Positions 21,691 through 34,810 of a stretch of 64,000 nt of DNA are shown here, one piece after another. Source of the stretch: Phocoena phocoena (Eukaryota > Chordata > Mammalia > Artiodactyla > Phocoenidae); NCBI RefSeq assembly GCF_963924675.1, contig NC_089234.1, positions 23,217,668 to 23,281,667 of the forward strand, given 5' to 3'. The position numbers were made by a program, and so were the translations under genes. Positions within the stretch are counted from its first letter, which is position 1; each line of letters starts with the position of its first letter. The notes under the pieces are model-generated. The model was not told where the DNA came from and made no database searches. It saw only the letters and a list, made by a program, of their open reading frames with translations.

Positions 21691-22081
21691 ATTAGCCTAG
21701 GTAGCCATGGAAAAGTTCAAGGAGGAGATACAATTAGTCAGTGAGGTTTTCTGTTGGGTAGATGGGAGCACTGTGAATATTCCAGAAATGGCCTGAGTAA
21801 TAAGAGATGAGTGCTGGTGAGCAGCAAATTATCTGAAGGACTATAAATCTAAACATGTTTGGGGGCATTTCTTGTCCCTGTCTCCAGTTCCCAGCCCACC
21901 CCAGACACTGAATGAATAGCTGCTGAAATAATGATAATGACCTGTAACCAGCCATGTTTCGAGACATCTGAAACCCTTCAGGTAGGGACAGTGTACTGGA
22001 AGGAGGACATGTCATCCTTCTGCCTTCTGTTATTCTTGGCTAATAAAACAAGGTGAGCTGGGGGAAATGTCTGGGACCAGC
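21691..22081. other. Unique DNA, no gene seen
   Basis: This is the left flank of the full-length L1. I recognise nothing in it. Confidence 0.5.
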
Positions 22082-22097
22082 AAGAGTTAATGAGTTG

Positions 22098-23000
22098 GGT
22101 GGGGGAAGATGCTGAGTTAGAGTCTCCCCACAACTAGGGTGCCTGCCAGCCGCTGGTGGGGGACCCTGATGCCCAAGGAGACGGGAGGAACCCCCAAGTG
22201 AACTGGTAGGACGTGGAGGGAGGAGAAGAGGAGGCCAGACAGGATCAGCACCCCTGAAGCTGGGGAAATCAGGAGAGGCAGGTGGGAGGGGCCCTCTGGG
22301 ACCAGAGGAGCAGGAGAGGAGAGGAGGGTGTTTGCCTCACCAACTTGAGCCCAGGAAGCCTGCTGGGATCCCAGGTGAGGTTTCCTGCACTCTGAGACCA
22401 GGGGTAGGGGGGCACACCTGGGCCACTTCTGTTCTGTTGAGCCTAAGCCCCACCCACCAGCCATTTTCCAGCCCTGTGGGTCCTAAGCACAGGTCCCGTC
22501 TGCTGCCCGAACCTCACCCTTGCTTAGGCCCCGCCCTCCACAGCCAAAGCCTTCCCCTCCCCCTTTATTTTTTTTATTTTCCCTCCTCCTCTTTATTACT
22601 ATTATGGTACTGTTGTACCTTCTGGCTGTTGATTCATCTATAATTTTATTTTTATATTCTTTCTAACATACTTGTTAGTTTTCTAGTCTAATTTTATTTC
22701 TTACTTTGTTACTGTTCTCTTTTTGGGTTTTTTTTGCCATCCCAAGCAGTTTGTGGGATCCTGGTTCATGAGCTGGGGGTCAGGCCAAAGCTCCTGCAGT
22801 GGGAGCTCCAAGTCCGAACCACTGGACTAACAGAGAACCTCAGACTCCACGGAATATTCATCAGAGTGAGGTCTCATGGAGGTCCTTGTCTCAACACCAA
22901 AACCCAGCTTTACCCAACAGTCTACAAACTCCAGTGTTAGAAGCCTCAGGCCAAACAACTAGTAAGACAGCAACACAACCCCACTTATAAAAAAAAAAAA
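22098..23000 (+). promoter_or_regulatory. L1 5-prime UTR (internal promoter region)
   Basis: The roughly 900 bp before ORF1 begin with a G-rich, then C-rich block (22098-22560), clearly richer in GC than the surroundings. A pyrimidine-rich block and a part with CCATCCCAAGCAGTTTGTGG (near 22738) follow. In L1 elements this region holds the RNA polymerase II promoter. Its place is shown by the target-site duplication on the left and ORF1 on the right. Activity cannot be judged from sequence. Confidence 0.7.
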
Positions 23001-23892
23001 ATGAGATGGCAAAAAAATATGTCCCAGATGAAGGAGCAAGGTAAAAATCTACAAGACCAAAAAAATGAAGATGAAATATGCAATCTACCTGTAAAAGAAT
23101 TCAGAGTAATGACAATAAAGATGATCCAGAATCTTGGAAATAGAATGGAGGCACAGATTGAGAAAATAAAAGAAATGTTTAACAAAAATCTAGAAGAACT
23201 AAAAAACAAACAAACAAAGATGAACAATATAATAACTGAAATGGAAAATACACTAGAAGGAATCAATAACAGAATAACTGAGGCAGAAAAACAAATAAGT
23301 GAGCTGGAAGACAAAATGGTGGAAATAACTGCTGAGGAGCAGAATAAAGAAAAAAGAATGAAAAGAATTGAAGACAACCTCAGAGACGTCTGACACAACA
23401 CTAAACGCACTAGCATTCAAATTACAGGGGTCCCATAAGAAGAGAGAAAGAAAGGATCTGAGAAAATATTTGAAGAGATTACAGTCAAAAAGTTTCCTAA
23501 CATGGAAAAGGACAGAGTCACCCAAGTCCTGGAAGCACAGAGAATGCCATACAGGATAAAACATACCAAGACGCATATTAATCAAACTAACAAAAATTAA
23601 ATTCAAAGAAAAAATATTAAAAGCAGCAAGAGAAAAACAAAAAATAACATACAAAGGAATCCCCATAAGGTTATCAGCTGATTTTTCAGCAGAAACTCTG
23701 CAGTTCAGAAGGGAGTGGCAGGATATACTTAAAGTGATAAAAGAGGAAAACCTAGAACCAAAATTACTCTACCCAGCAAGGATCTCATTCAGATTCGACG
23801 GAAAACTCAAAACCTTTTCAGACAAGCAAAAGCTAAGAGAGTTCAGAACCACCAAACCAGCTTTAGAAAAAGTGCTAAAGAAACTTCTCTAG
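23001..23892 (+). pseudogene. L1 ORF1 remnant (RNA-binding chaperone)
   Basis: L1 ORF1 protein normally forms a coiled-coil trimer that coats L1 RNA in the cytoplasm. Here a 130-codon frame (23001-23393) keeps the start, the NLPVKEF-type N-terminal part and a long Glu/Lys/Asn-rich coiled coil ('EMFNKNLEELKNKQ', 'ITEAEKQISELEDKM'), then ends early. The RNA-binding part follows in other frames, for example 'crumbs' of the KAAREKQ-type region around 23619-23650. The usual end (LKKLL and stop) falls at about 23877-23892. The total span, about 297 codons, is shorter than the usual 330-340 and fits small deletions near 23390-23450. It is not translatable as a whole. Confidence 0.85.
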
Positions 23893-23951
23893 GCGGGAAA
23901 CACAAGAGAAGAAAAAAGACCCACAAAAACAAACCCCCCAAAATTAAGAAA

Positions 23952-26900
23952 ATGGTAATAGGAACATACATATCAATAATAACCTTGAATGTAAATGGAT
24001 TAAATGCCCCAACCAAAAGACACAGACTGGCTCAATGGACACAAAAACAAGACCCATATATATGCTGTCTACAAGAGACCCACTTCAGACCTAGGGACAC
24101 ATACAGACTGAAAATGAGGGGATGGAAAAAGATATTCCATGTATATGGAAATCAAAAGAAAGCTGGGGTAGCAATACTCGTATCAGATAAAATAGATTTT
24201 AAAATAAAGACTGTTACAAGACATAAGGAGGGACACTACATAATGATCAAAGGATCAATACAAGAAGAAGATATAACATTTGTAAACATTTATGCACCCA
24301 ACATAGGAGCACCTCAATACATAAGGTAAATGCTAACAACCATGAAAAGAGAGATCGACATTAACATAATAACAGTAGGGGACTTTAATACCCCACTTAC
24401 ACCAATGGACATATCATCCAAACAGAAAATAAATAAGGAAACACAAGCTTTAAATGACACAGTAGACCAGACAGATTTAATTGATATTTATAGAACATTC
24501 CACCCCAAAGTGGCAGAATACACTTTCTTCTCAAGTGAACACAGAACATTCTCCAGGATAGATCACATCTTGGGTCACAAATCAAGCCTTAGAAAACTTA
24601 AGAAAACTGAAATAGTATCAAGCATCTCTTCTGACCACAATGTTATGAGATTGGAAATCAATTACAGGAAAAAAAACTGTAAAAAACACAAATACATGGA
24701 GGTTACACAGTGTGCTACTAAATAACCAAGAGATCACTGAAGAAATCAAAGAAGAAATTTAAAAATACCTACAGACAATGAAAACACAATGACCCAAAAC
24801 CTATGGGATACAGCAAAAGCAGTTCTAAGAGGGAAGTTTATAGCACTTCAATCTCACCTTAAGAAACAAGAAAAATCTCAAACAATCTAACCCTACACGT
24901 AAAACAACTAGAGAAAGAAGAACAAAGAAAACCCAAAGTCAGTAGAAGGAAAGAAATCATAAAGAGCAGAGCAGAAATAAATGAAATAGAAATGAAGAAA
25001 ACAATAGCAAAAATCAGTAAAACTAAAAGCTGGTTCTTTGAAAAGATAAATAAAATTGACAAACCCTTAGCCAGACTCATCAAGAAAAAAAGGGAGAGGA
25101 CTCAAATGAGTAAAATTAGAAATTAAAAAGGGGAAATCACAGCAGACACCACAGAAATACAAAGGATTATAAGAGACTACTACAAACAACTATATGCCAA
25201 TAAAATGGAAAAGCATGAAGAAATGGACCAATTCTTGGAAAGGTACAACTTTCTAAGACTGAACCAGGAAGAATTAGAAAATATAAACAGACCTATCACA
25301 AGTAATGAAACTGAAACCGTAATTAAAAATCTTCCAACAAACAAAAGTCCAGGACCAGATGGATTCACAGGTAAACTCTATCAAACATTTAAAGAGCTAA
25401 CACTGATACTTCTCAAAACTCTTCCCAAAAATTGCAGAGGGAGAAACACTCCCAAATTCATTCTATGAAGCCACTATCACCCTGATACCAAAACCAGACA
25501 AAGATGTCACAAAAAAAGAAAACTACAGGCCAATATCACTGATGAACATAGATGCAAAAATCCTCAAGAAAATACTAGCAAATAGAATCCAACAGCACAT
25601 TAAAAGGATCATACACCACGATCAAGTGGGGTTTATCCCAGGAATGCAAGGATTCTTCAATATATGAAAATCAATCAATGTGATTCAGCACATTAACAAA
25701 TTAAGGAACAAAAGCCATATGATCATCTCAATAGACGCAGAAAAAGCTTTTGACAAAATTCAACACCCATTTATGATAAAAACTCTCCAGAGAGTGGGTA
25801 TTGAGGGAACCTACCTCAACATGATAAAGGCCATATATGACAAACCCACAGCAAACATCAATCTCAATGGTGAAAAACTGAAAGCATTTCCTCTAAGATC
25901 AGGAGCAAGCAAACAATGTCCACTCTCACCACTCTTATTCAACATAATTTTGGAAGTCCTAGCATGGCACTCAGAGACGAAAAAGAAATAAAAGGAATAC
26001 AAATTGGAAAAGAAGTAAAACTGTCACTGTTTGCAGATGACATGATACTATACATAGAGAATCCTAAAGATGCCATCAGAAAACTACTAGAGCTAATCAG
26101 TGAATTTGGTAAAGTAGCAGGATACAAAATTAATGCACAGAAATCTCTTGCATTCCTATACACCAACAACGAAAAATCAGAAAGAGAAATTAAGGAAACA
26201 ATCCCATTTACCATTGCAATGCAAAGAATAAAATACCTAGGAATAAACCTGCTTAAAGAGGTGAAAGACTTGTACTCAGAAAACTATAAAACACTGATGA
26301 AAGAAATCAAAGATGACATAAACAGATGAAGAAATATACCATGTTCTTGGATTGGAAGAATCTATACTGTGAAAATGACTATACTACCCAAAGTAATCTA
26401 TAGGTCCAATGCAATCCCTGTCAAACTACCAATGGCATTTTCCACAGAATTAGAACAAAAAAATTTACAATTCATATGGAAACACAAAAGACCCCGAATA
26501 GCCAAAGCAATCTTGAGAAAGAAAAATAGAGTTGGAGGAATCAGACTCCCCAACTCCAAACTATACCACAAAGCTACAGTAATCAAGACAGTATGGTACT
26601 GGCACAAAAACAGAAATATAGACCAATGGTACAGGATAGAATACCCAGAGATAAACCCACACACATATGGTCACCTAATTTATGAAAAACGAGGCAAGAA
26701 CATACAATGAGAAAAGACAGCCTCTTCAGTAAGTGGTGCTGGGGAAACTGGACAGCTACATGTAAAAGAATGAAATTAGAACAATCCCTAACACCATACA
26801 CAAAAATAATCTCAAAATGGATTAAAGAACTAAATGTAAGACCAGACATAATAAAACTCTTAGAGGAAAACACAGGAAAAACAGTGACATAAACCACAGC

Positions 26901-27740
26901 GAGATCTTTTTTGACCCACCTCCTAGAGTAACAGAAATAAAAACAAACAAATGAGACCTAATGAAATGTAAAAGCTTTTGCACAGCAAAGGAAACCATAA
27001 ACATGACAAAAAAAGACAACCTTCAGAATGGGAGAAAATATTTGCAAATGAAACAAGAGACAAAGGATTAATCTCCAAAATATACAAACAGCTCATGGAG
27101 CTCAATATCAAAAAACAAACAATCTAATTAAGAAATGGGTGGAAGACCTAAATAGACATTTCACCAAGGAAAACATACAGATGGCCAAGAGGAACATGAA
27201 AAGTGCTCAACATCACTAATTATTAGAGAAATGCAAATAAAACTACAATGAGGTATCACCTCATGCCAGTCAGAATGGCCACTGTCAAAAAGTCTAGAAA
27301 CAATAAATGCTGGAAAGGGTGTGGTGAAAAGGGAACCCTCTTGCACTACTGATGGGAATGTAAATTGATACAACCACTATGGAAAACAGTATGGAGGTTC
27401 CTTAAAAAACTAAAAATAGAACTACCATACGACCCAGCAATCCCACTACTGGGCATATACTCAGAGAAAACCATAATTCAAAAAGAGTCATGAACCACAG
27501 TGTTCATTGCAGCTCTATTTACAACAGCCAGGACATGGAAGCAACCTAAGTGTCCATGTGTCCATTGACAGATGAATGGATAAAGAAGATGTGGCACATA
27601 TATACAATGGAATATTACTCAGCCATAAAATAACAAAATTGAGTTATTTGTAGTGAGGTGGATGGACCTAGAGTCTGTCATACAGAGTGAAATAAGTCAG
27701 AAAGAGAAAAACAAATACTGTATGCTAACGCATATATACG
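23952..27740 (+). pseudogene. L1 ORF2 remnant (endonuclease and reverse transcriptase)
   Basis: ORF2 normally encodes an AP-like endonuclease, a reverse transcriptase and a Cys-rich C-terminus that carry out target-primed insertion in the nucleus. The endonuclease start is well kept from 23952 (STYIS-like start, 'ITLNVNGLNAPTKRHR', 'CCLQETHF', 'FVNIYAPN'). An in-frame TAA at 24327-24329 cuts it, and the same frame continues to a further stop at about 24723 near the SDHN motif. Downstream pieces lie in different frames: 25205-25468 (thumb-side part with 'NKSPGPDGF'), 25680-25991 ('[15 protein letters not shown]') and 25916-26329, which holds the catalytic FADD. Later pieces are 26369-26710 and 26707-26892. 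At least three frameshifts and two stops make it dead. Confidence 0.9.
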
Positions 27741-28135
27741 GAATCTAAAAAGAAAAAAAAAATTGGTATTGCTGAACCTAGTTGCAGGGCAGAAATAAAG
27801 ATGTAGACACAGAGAATGGATTTGAGGACACGAGGTGGGAGGGGGAAACTGGGGTGAAGTGAGAGTAGCATCGACATATATACACTACTGAATGTAAAAT
27901 AGCTAGTGGGTAGCAGCCACATGGCACAAGGAGATCAGCTCGGTGCTTTGTGATGACCTAGAGGGGTGGTATAGGGAGGGTGGGAGGGAGGTTCGAGAGG
28001 GAGGGGATATGGGGACATATGTACGCATATGGCTGATTCACTATGGTGTACTACAGAAACTAACACAGTACTGTGAAGCAATTGTACTCCAATAAAGATC
28101 TATTTTTTAAAAACAGAAAAAGAGTTAATGAGTTG

Positions 28136-29290
28136 CTTCTAGTCTCAAAAATCACTAGTTTAGATGAGGCTGGGGTATTTTACTTTTTTTTTCTTTTAAC
28201 ACATTTTCTCCTTTTTATCCTATGTCCACACAGATATGACAGGGTAGGAGAGGGAAGGAACAAGATGGTAAGTAAACCAGATATTTAGATGTAAATATGA
28301 AACCCACAGTTGTTCTGCATTCAAGAGGTACAGGATTTGACGATCATTACCCTGAAAACATCTTCAGCTCACTGCAGATTTCCTCTCTTCTCTGCCCATT
28401 TTCAGCCACAGAGCCGTCATGAAGAAGGATGTTCAAAGACGTCGCATCTGTAACCCTTGCCAAAGGCACACACCATCTTTGGAAGGAAGACTTTTATTTT
28501 CCCTGTCACCTTTAATGCTAGATATACCATCTGAAAGCTGAATTCCAAGTATAAGGTCACTGCACGGAAGCTTCCTAAAGACACAGAGCTTGAAAAGAAA
28601 TCTTTTCTGGAATGTCACTCCTCTTGCAGCTCACACTATCCTGATGTAGCCCAGATACACTAATTGGCCTTGCTGTTGACGACAGAAAAAAAAGAGAGAG
28701 AGAAAAGAAACAACAACAGAAATATTATTTGCCAACATCCCATTCATGCCCATAATGAGCCCAGGTCTCAGTTGAGAGTAATTAATTGAGATGCACCCAG
28801 GAAATGCCCAAGCACAGTTTCCTTGTTCACACGTTGTAAGAATGTTCTTTCCCTGTAAAGAACAGCGTGCATTTTCTCCAATTTGGGTTTTGAAAGAGCC
28901 AGTTGGAGATCTAAATTATGAGAATCAGATGGTAAAAGTTAACATTTTTCTTCATGCTTTTAGAATCTGGCGGTTTTATTCTTTTATAACCAATATTTAA
29001 CAGCACTAAATAATGCCTTCGTTCCTCCAGTACATGTTACAAGCCCAAGTGTCTCTTACTGACCACGCCTATCTAAAAGATGGGTCTTATACTTCATGAG
29101 AAGAATTTTAAGAACAGCAAATTAGTTGCCTGCAATGTAAGATTTCACCAAAATTCAGATGATTCCGCAACAGGAGCCCTCTATCCCAGCACAGATACCG
29201 GCTAGAGTTAATTCGTTTCACTTCCAGTGAAGCAGACCCTTCAGTGCCAAATAGTCTTAGCCCTGTTCATTATACACATGTGTGTCCTAC
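28136..29290. other. Unique DNA, no gene seen
   Basis: This is the start of a 6.5-kb repeat-poor stretch. A purine run (AAAAAAAAGAGAGAGAGAAAAGAAA) lies near 28685-28710. No exon is recognisable. Confidence 0.5.
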
Positions 29291-29440
29291 CCAGAGGGTG
29301 GTCCACAGACCAGCAGATCCCCAACACTTGTTAGAAATGCAAATTCACTGGCCTCAGAATCTCTGGAAGGGAGGCCCAGCAATCTGAGTTTTAACAAGAT
29401 TCCCAGGTGATTCCAATTAGAGTTTTTAAAAATCCTGCAC
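29291..29440 (+). mobile_element. MER5A DNA transposon remnant
   Basis: The order 'gagggtggtccacagaccagcag', 'cttgttagaaatgcaaattcactgg', 'ggaggcccagcaatctgagttttaacaagattcccaggtgattcc' is that of MER5A, a small non-autonomous hAT element. Both ends are worn. Confidence 0.75.
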
Positions 29441-31904
29441 TATATTCATCCATTTGCCTACCCAGCCCTGGCTGGCATTTAGGTTTGTACCACTAACCCA
29501 GCCCAACCGATACTGGTGTTTCCCTGGGTTTCAATCAGCTTAGGGATCTGGTGAGAAAAGCAAAAATAAAAACATAAATCTTTATTCCCGTATGTTAATC
29601 ATAATAGACAAAATTTTACCATTCACCAGGCTGGGTTATACTGTGAGCACCCAGTTGCTTTGCGAGCTGCCAGAAAAATGTTGACTTCACAATAGTGGGT
29701 GAGTAAAAGCCATTGGCGCACTTGGTTATTAGTCAGTGAAGGATCCCTGATTTGTTTTGCTTCAGAGGATCACTGAGAACAGTCCCATTTATTTCTTTGT
29801 TCACTGGAGCTCAGTTAACTTTGCGCCTGCAATTGCATCGCCTCCTCAAAGGGCAGCAAACCGGTCTCAACATAAACGCAAAGTCAGAGCCAAGGAGAGA
29901 GGTCTCCAGGCTCCCGCAGCCCTGTCCGAGCACAGGAGATCCTCCAGCTGGAGTCACTTGCCCACATAAGAGTGTAAAGTGAGACCTCTTCCTGTAGTCA
30001 CCGAAGCTTAGCATCCTTCAATCACCATTCAAAGCCAGATCCTTCTCTGCCTAAAGAGAACAGCATTAGATGAGAGCCCCACAGAGTGACTCCTAGGCTG
30101 ATAAGAGCTCTGTTAGACGCTATGTAAAGCAACTTGGTGAAACTCTTCATTACCATTTGAAAACATCGGAGGCTTTAGAACCGCTTCAGGTCTTTAAAAA
30201 GCCCATCTTCCACTCCTGCCAGGAGGAAGAGATTCAGTCAGCCAGAGTCACACCTCAGCTCAGAGATTCAGAATCACGACGCCATATAATGGCATCTCAC
30301 ATCTCTCTTTAGATCACGCAAAGCTGAATACTCTAACTGTTCATGCTCAGTTCATTTGTGCTCCTTGGCTGCTTTCACATGGACAGCGTGTACAGTCTGA
30401 AGGGAGAGCAGAGTGTAAAAAGCGTCCCAATTAGCAACTGGTAGTTATAGTAATTGAGGAATCAGCCTTGAGGTGAAGGTATTGATTCATCTTGATAATA
30501 TTATATATGCTGTGAAATTCTCTAATAGTTAAACCGTCACTGAGATCGACGGAGGTAATCATATGTGTTTAATAATGTTTCACACAACACCACAGATTTG
30601 AAAGTGCATTTCAAAATGTGTGCTTTTTGGCTGTACCATGAATTAGCATGCAGGGCTTCTGTGGACACTGCTATCAGCTCAGAATTTCAGCATGGGGCCA
30701 GGGAAATTTTCCTATCAATACCTTCAGAATGAATAAACCTGTATGCTCATCTCCTCTCATCAAAACAGGGCTTAAGATACAGTCACCCTTCTCAGGACCC
30801 AGGCCAGAGCTGCCATGGTCATCTCTGAGCTTAACAGAAAAAGAAACAAACAAACAAAACCCATGGGTTTTCTCTAGAGACTTAGTTATATATTGGCTTC
30901 AGCTGTTACAGACAAGGTTCGGCCTACAGCAGCTACTGGTGTTTGTTCCTGAATAAGCGAGGATACTAACCTCTTGGGACCACTGGGGAGGGATTCACAA
31001 AGCACTCAGAAAAAAGAAAAAGCAACTGTAAATGTATTCCTGAAATATCTCCCAGAACAACTGAAGAGTCCATCTCAGAGAGGGCACAGGGGCTTAGGAC
31101 AGCACAGAACTGGGTCTGATCTGTGTTGCGTAAAGTTGAAAAGGTTGACCTTGGCATCTGAAGCCTAGGTCGCCACCTCTTTGTCTCCTGCCTGGTGGCA
31201 GGGACGCGCGCTCCATCCGTCTCCTAGGGACAAACCGGGCCTGCCTGCCTGCCTGCCTTCAGCGTTTGTTCCCAGGCTTAACCCCTTCCTGGAGAACAAT
31301 CCCATCACTCTGTGGATGAGGCTTTCCTTTCTTTTCAAGCCTGGCTCTGTCCCATCTCCTTCTCCAGGAATCTTCCCTGCAGCCCCAGGCCTCACTCCCT
31401 TCTTCCCTCCTTGTCTCATCACTTGTGACGTTGAACACCTGGGCACGTGGCTGGTCCCACACACCAGTCACCTTGCCGCCCTTTGCAGAGCACACGTGCA
31501 GAGAGTGCCTGCTCTTGAGGGAGTGTAACTTTTGCTTTTGTTTCTGTTCTTGCTTTTTTCTGTTGTTGGGGAAAGACCTCTGCACAACATTCAGAGGCTT
31601 TGATCCTTCACTCTCACCATTTTGAAAGTGGCAACATTTCATCTGACCAATATTCCTCAAAACCAGGAAGAGGGAGGGGAGTAGAAGGTAGGGGCATGTG
31701 TAATGCGGTCATCCCGGACCTCAGCAGTATATCAGGGGGAGCGCTCAGCTGCCTGAGCCAGTGCAAACTTAATAAATCAGGGAGTGTTTGGGGAACTCCA
31801 CCAAACACTTCTGCTTCTGAATATGGCCTAAGCCTATCCAAAAGGGCAAGGCAGCTTATTCACAAAAGCAAGCTTAAAACCTCCATGTTTTGGATAAGAT
31901 CTAG
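29441..31904. other. Long unique stretch, no gene seen
   Basis: I can name no repeat over about 2.4 kb, apart from a short (CTGC)-type run at 31240-31258. Several frames of 60-133 codons overlap on both strands (for example 31181-31528 and 31259-31660) without domain content. The lack of old repeats leaves room for conserved regulatory DNA, but nothing in the sequence proves it. Confidence 0.5.
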
Positions 31905-32025
31905 CACCGATAATTCATTATTTCAACAAACACTTCTTGAACATCTATTCTATGCTAGCGCTCTTCTAAATGCAGGAGTTAGAGCAGTTCACAAGGCAAG
32001 CACTGCCCCTGCCCTCATTTACCAT
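31905..32025 (-). repeat. L2 LINE, 3-prime end
   Basis: The reversed L2 terminus is clear: 'tatttcaacaaacacttcttgaacatctattctatgctagcgctcttctaaatgcaggagttagagcagttcacaaggcaagcactgcccctgccctcat'. Confidence 0.72.
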
Positions 32026-34810
32026 GCGTACCTGTAGCGAGAACACTCCATGTGAATGGGGGAGGGAGGAGTTCAGTTTTATCTGTGCCTCTGGGATTCA
32101 GGTTTTGCAGGATGCATAGGGGTTTGCCAGGAGAAAACAGGATGTACAAAAGCATGACGTTGTGAAACCATGGGACTTACTTAGGGAAATGCAAATTGAG
32201 GTTCAAAGACAAGAGCAGAGCTGAAGTGGCCAAGATTCCTTTCATGGAGGGCCTCGAATTCCTACAAAGCCAGAGCACTACAGAATCATAGTTTGGTATG
32301 AATTTACTGTAGCTTTTTCTTCGGCTCTAGATTAAAGCCCAAAGTGAACTAAAAAAACATCTAGTCGTCTGTGTCCACTCTGGCTTCAGAAGCAGCAGAT
32401 AGTAAAGGACAAACATTATGAGAGTGGGAAGGACCAGAACTTCTCTTTCCTCAGGATTACACCCACCCCCATGACTACCCTGGGGTCCTGCACACAGGGA
32501 TAAAGCTGTTGCCAGATTTCCTGAAAACAGGCACTGCTGATACATAGCAAGAAAGGAAAACGAATTACCAAAATCATCAACAGATCACACCCATCTTACT
32601 GTGAAGCCTTCCAGCTGGAGAAGCCGCTCCCACATTTCCTCTGATTACCACCAGTACATCTTTATGTTCTGGAAAAAATACATTGTTTATCTCATCCCAT
32701 TCCTGTGATATTTATCTCATCACATTAAAGTTTGCACCGTTCCAAGAGCTTTGTTTATGGTAGGGCGCAGGGTAAATATTTTATTTTGTGATGAGTGCTT
32801 GGGTTTTATTTGTCAGCATTAAAACCAGGGGACAGTGACTGGAGATAGGAATCTAGATATTTACCAGTACAAGGAGATTATACACAGATGCTAACGAAAG
32901 CTCTGAGGATAGTTTTCCAGGCTGTTGAATGTAATTTCTCACATCTCCAAACAGCTATAATAGGGAAACACCCTGAAAAGAATTCTCTAATGGCTACGCA
33001 TAAGCAGCAGGCGATCCTTGGAAAGTTAATGGGCCACGAAAAGCAGATCTGTCTTCGTCCATTCATTCATTCAGTTGCTATGGTGTACTGTGTAGGACTG
33101 AACATCGTACTCTCTGTGCCTCTCTCTTTTTGCCCATTTTGTCTCCTTGTCCAAACCCCCCACCTCTACCAAGTTAGCTTCCCCTCAAAGACCAAGGCTA
33201 AAGCTCTATTTTACTTCCTCTTAGAATCTCGCCAAACCTCTGAGACTCAGGTATCTCTATCTCTCTGCGTTCAGACAGCATCACAGGTGCACCTGTTATA
33301 ATAATTAATACATTTTAAATGAACGCTGGTTTACCTCCTGCATAGTTCACTGGACTAGGGTTGTTTAAAAGCAGAGAGCATACTTTATTTTTCATTGTAT
33401 TTACTTCACACAGCCTTTCAAATGTGCCCTCAATGTGGCAAACATCTTACCATCTGTTAATCAATGTTTTCATTCTTCCTGGTATCTAACACATGTCTGG
33501 TAATAAACAAATGAATCAGCAAGGCAGGAGACCTTGGCTGACTCTAGGAAAATCACCTTACTTTTTTCTGCATTTTCAGTGAGGCAATTCAGTAAGTAGT
33601 ACTTTTCGACCTAGAAGTCATTCATGTATTCATTCATTCATTTCATGAGAATTTAACGTGTCATTAATAACGAGCAGGACATGGTGCAGATGTAAGCACC
33701 GACTCTCAAACTTCACAGAATCTTAGGGGGGAAACTGGGAGAAGCCAGGGCTAAGTACCATGAGAGAATATTGCCCAGATGGTCACGAGAAAATTGAGAG
33801 AAAATGCAAAGTCAAGACAGTATAGTTTTGCTTCTACCATCCTAGGACTAACCACTGACTCCAGGAAATGGTTGGCTAAGAAATCTTGCAGACACAAGAC
33901 TCAGAAATGTGCTGCTATTGATCTTTCTTAATTCCCAATACCAAAATCTGGCACCACGATAATTTTTTGTATAGAGTCAGCCTAGCCCAGTGAAATCGCA
34001 GTCATTCAGCCCATACTGAGGCTAAGGCTCCAGCCAGAGATCTGGTCCTAACTGTAGCCGGACCTAGATCTCTGAGACTCATGCCTTTGTGTAAATCTGG
34101 GGGCACTTCTTCCAGGATAAACAACGTTGCTTTCACTCAGCATACATTGGATGGGTTCAGTCTCCTTGAACAAAGTTCCTCTGTCTGAAAATGAAAACCT
34201 CTTGCCATGAAGATCTCTGCCCTAATCTCCATGAAGAGCCTTACGTACGATGCCAGATGTACTTTGTTCCTAGATACTGTTCCTTACATATACCACATAG
34301 TCCCTCGGCACAAAAACTATGGCTGTTAACTACAAAGGAAAACAGAATCCAGTAACAGATAATGCAACTCTAAGAAAATTAATCATCTCCCTTTCTGATT
34401 TCCACTTAGAGCAAAGTACGCAGCAACTTTACTGTCGATACTCTGCCCCAACTTTCAAGCAGTAACATACCCCAGCATCTCCGTACTGAACGAGCAATTA
34501 GTTAAGCTGCATACTGCAAGCTGAACAAATCCTGCCATGATAAAAGAACTGGTTTCACGTTATCTTTTCCTCTGTATGTCAAGAATAGAAAATACAAGAT
34601 CAAGGGACTGAAGTATCTACGATACAAATTGCAGATGATTTCCTGATGTGCCTCCCTCCCCCCACGCAAGAAGAACAGTAGGGAAGCTAAAGATAGCGCC
34701 TTCTCACAAAGTCTCACCATCTACATGTTTAATGTGAGAAAAATAAGATAACATGATTCTGAAAAGGGACTGATCAGATGCCTAGACTTGGATGACTAGG
34801 CTGGGATTCT
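32026..34810. other. Mostly unique DNA, no gene seen
   Basis: A faint reversed-L2 trace ('cattcattcatttcatgagaatttaacg') lies near 33630-33660. The 137-codon frame at 32888-33301 shows no known domain. The rest holds nothing that I recognise. Confidence 0.45.

Larger units (their letters stand above)
22098..28119 (+). mobile_element. Full-length LINE-1, inactive
   Basis: This is a complete L1 of about 6.0 kb with a GC-rich 5-prime UTR, ORF1 and ORF2 remnants, a 3-prime UTR ending 'ccaataaagatc', and an A-rich tail. A perfect 16-bp target-site duplication (AAGAGTTAATGAGTTG) lies at 22082-22097 and 28120-28135; its first A is ambiguous with the tail. The complete 5-prime end and intact duplication show that it is one unrearranged insertion. 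Several frameshifts and stop codons in both ORFs make it unable to move. It has lost function, but a promoter in its 5-prime UTR could in principle still act. Confidence 0.96.

Noticed and set aside
22117..22464. 115-codon Pro/Leu/Ser-rich minus-strand frame in GC-rich DNA
   Set aside because: It lies entirely within the L1 5-prime UTR. The GC content, not coding, explains the open frame.
22985..23416. Minus-strand frame of 143 codons rich in Phe, Ile, Ser and Leu resembling a membrane protein
   Set aside because: It is the antisense of the L1 ORF1 coiled coil. A-rich coding DNA read backwards gives hydrophobic codons.
31200..31260. Possible CpG island (GGGACGCGCGCTCC)
   Set aside because: Only a handful of CpGs over less than 60 bp; the surroundings are CpG-poor.
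31181..31660. Overlapping frames of 115 (+) and 133 (-) codons
   Set aside because: Both strands are open because of local GC content. There is no domain, no splice context, and each frame gives an arbitrary Pro/Ser- or Arg/Lys-rich text.
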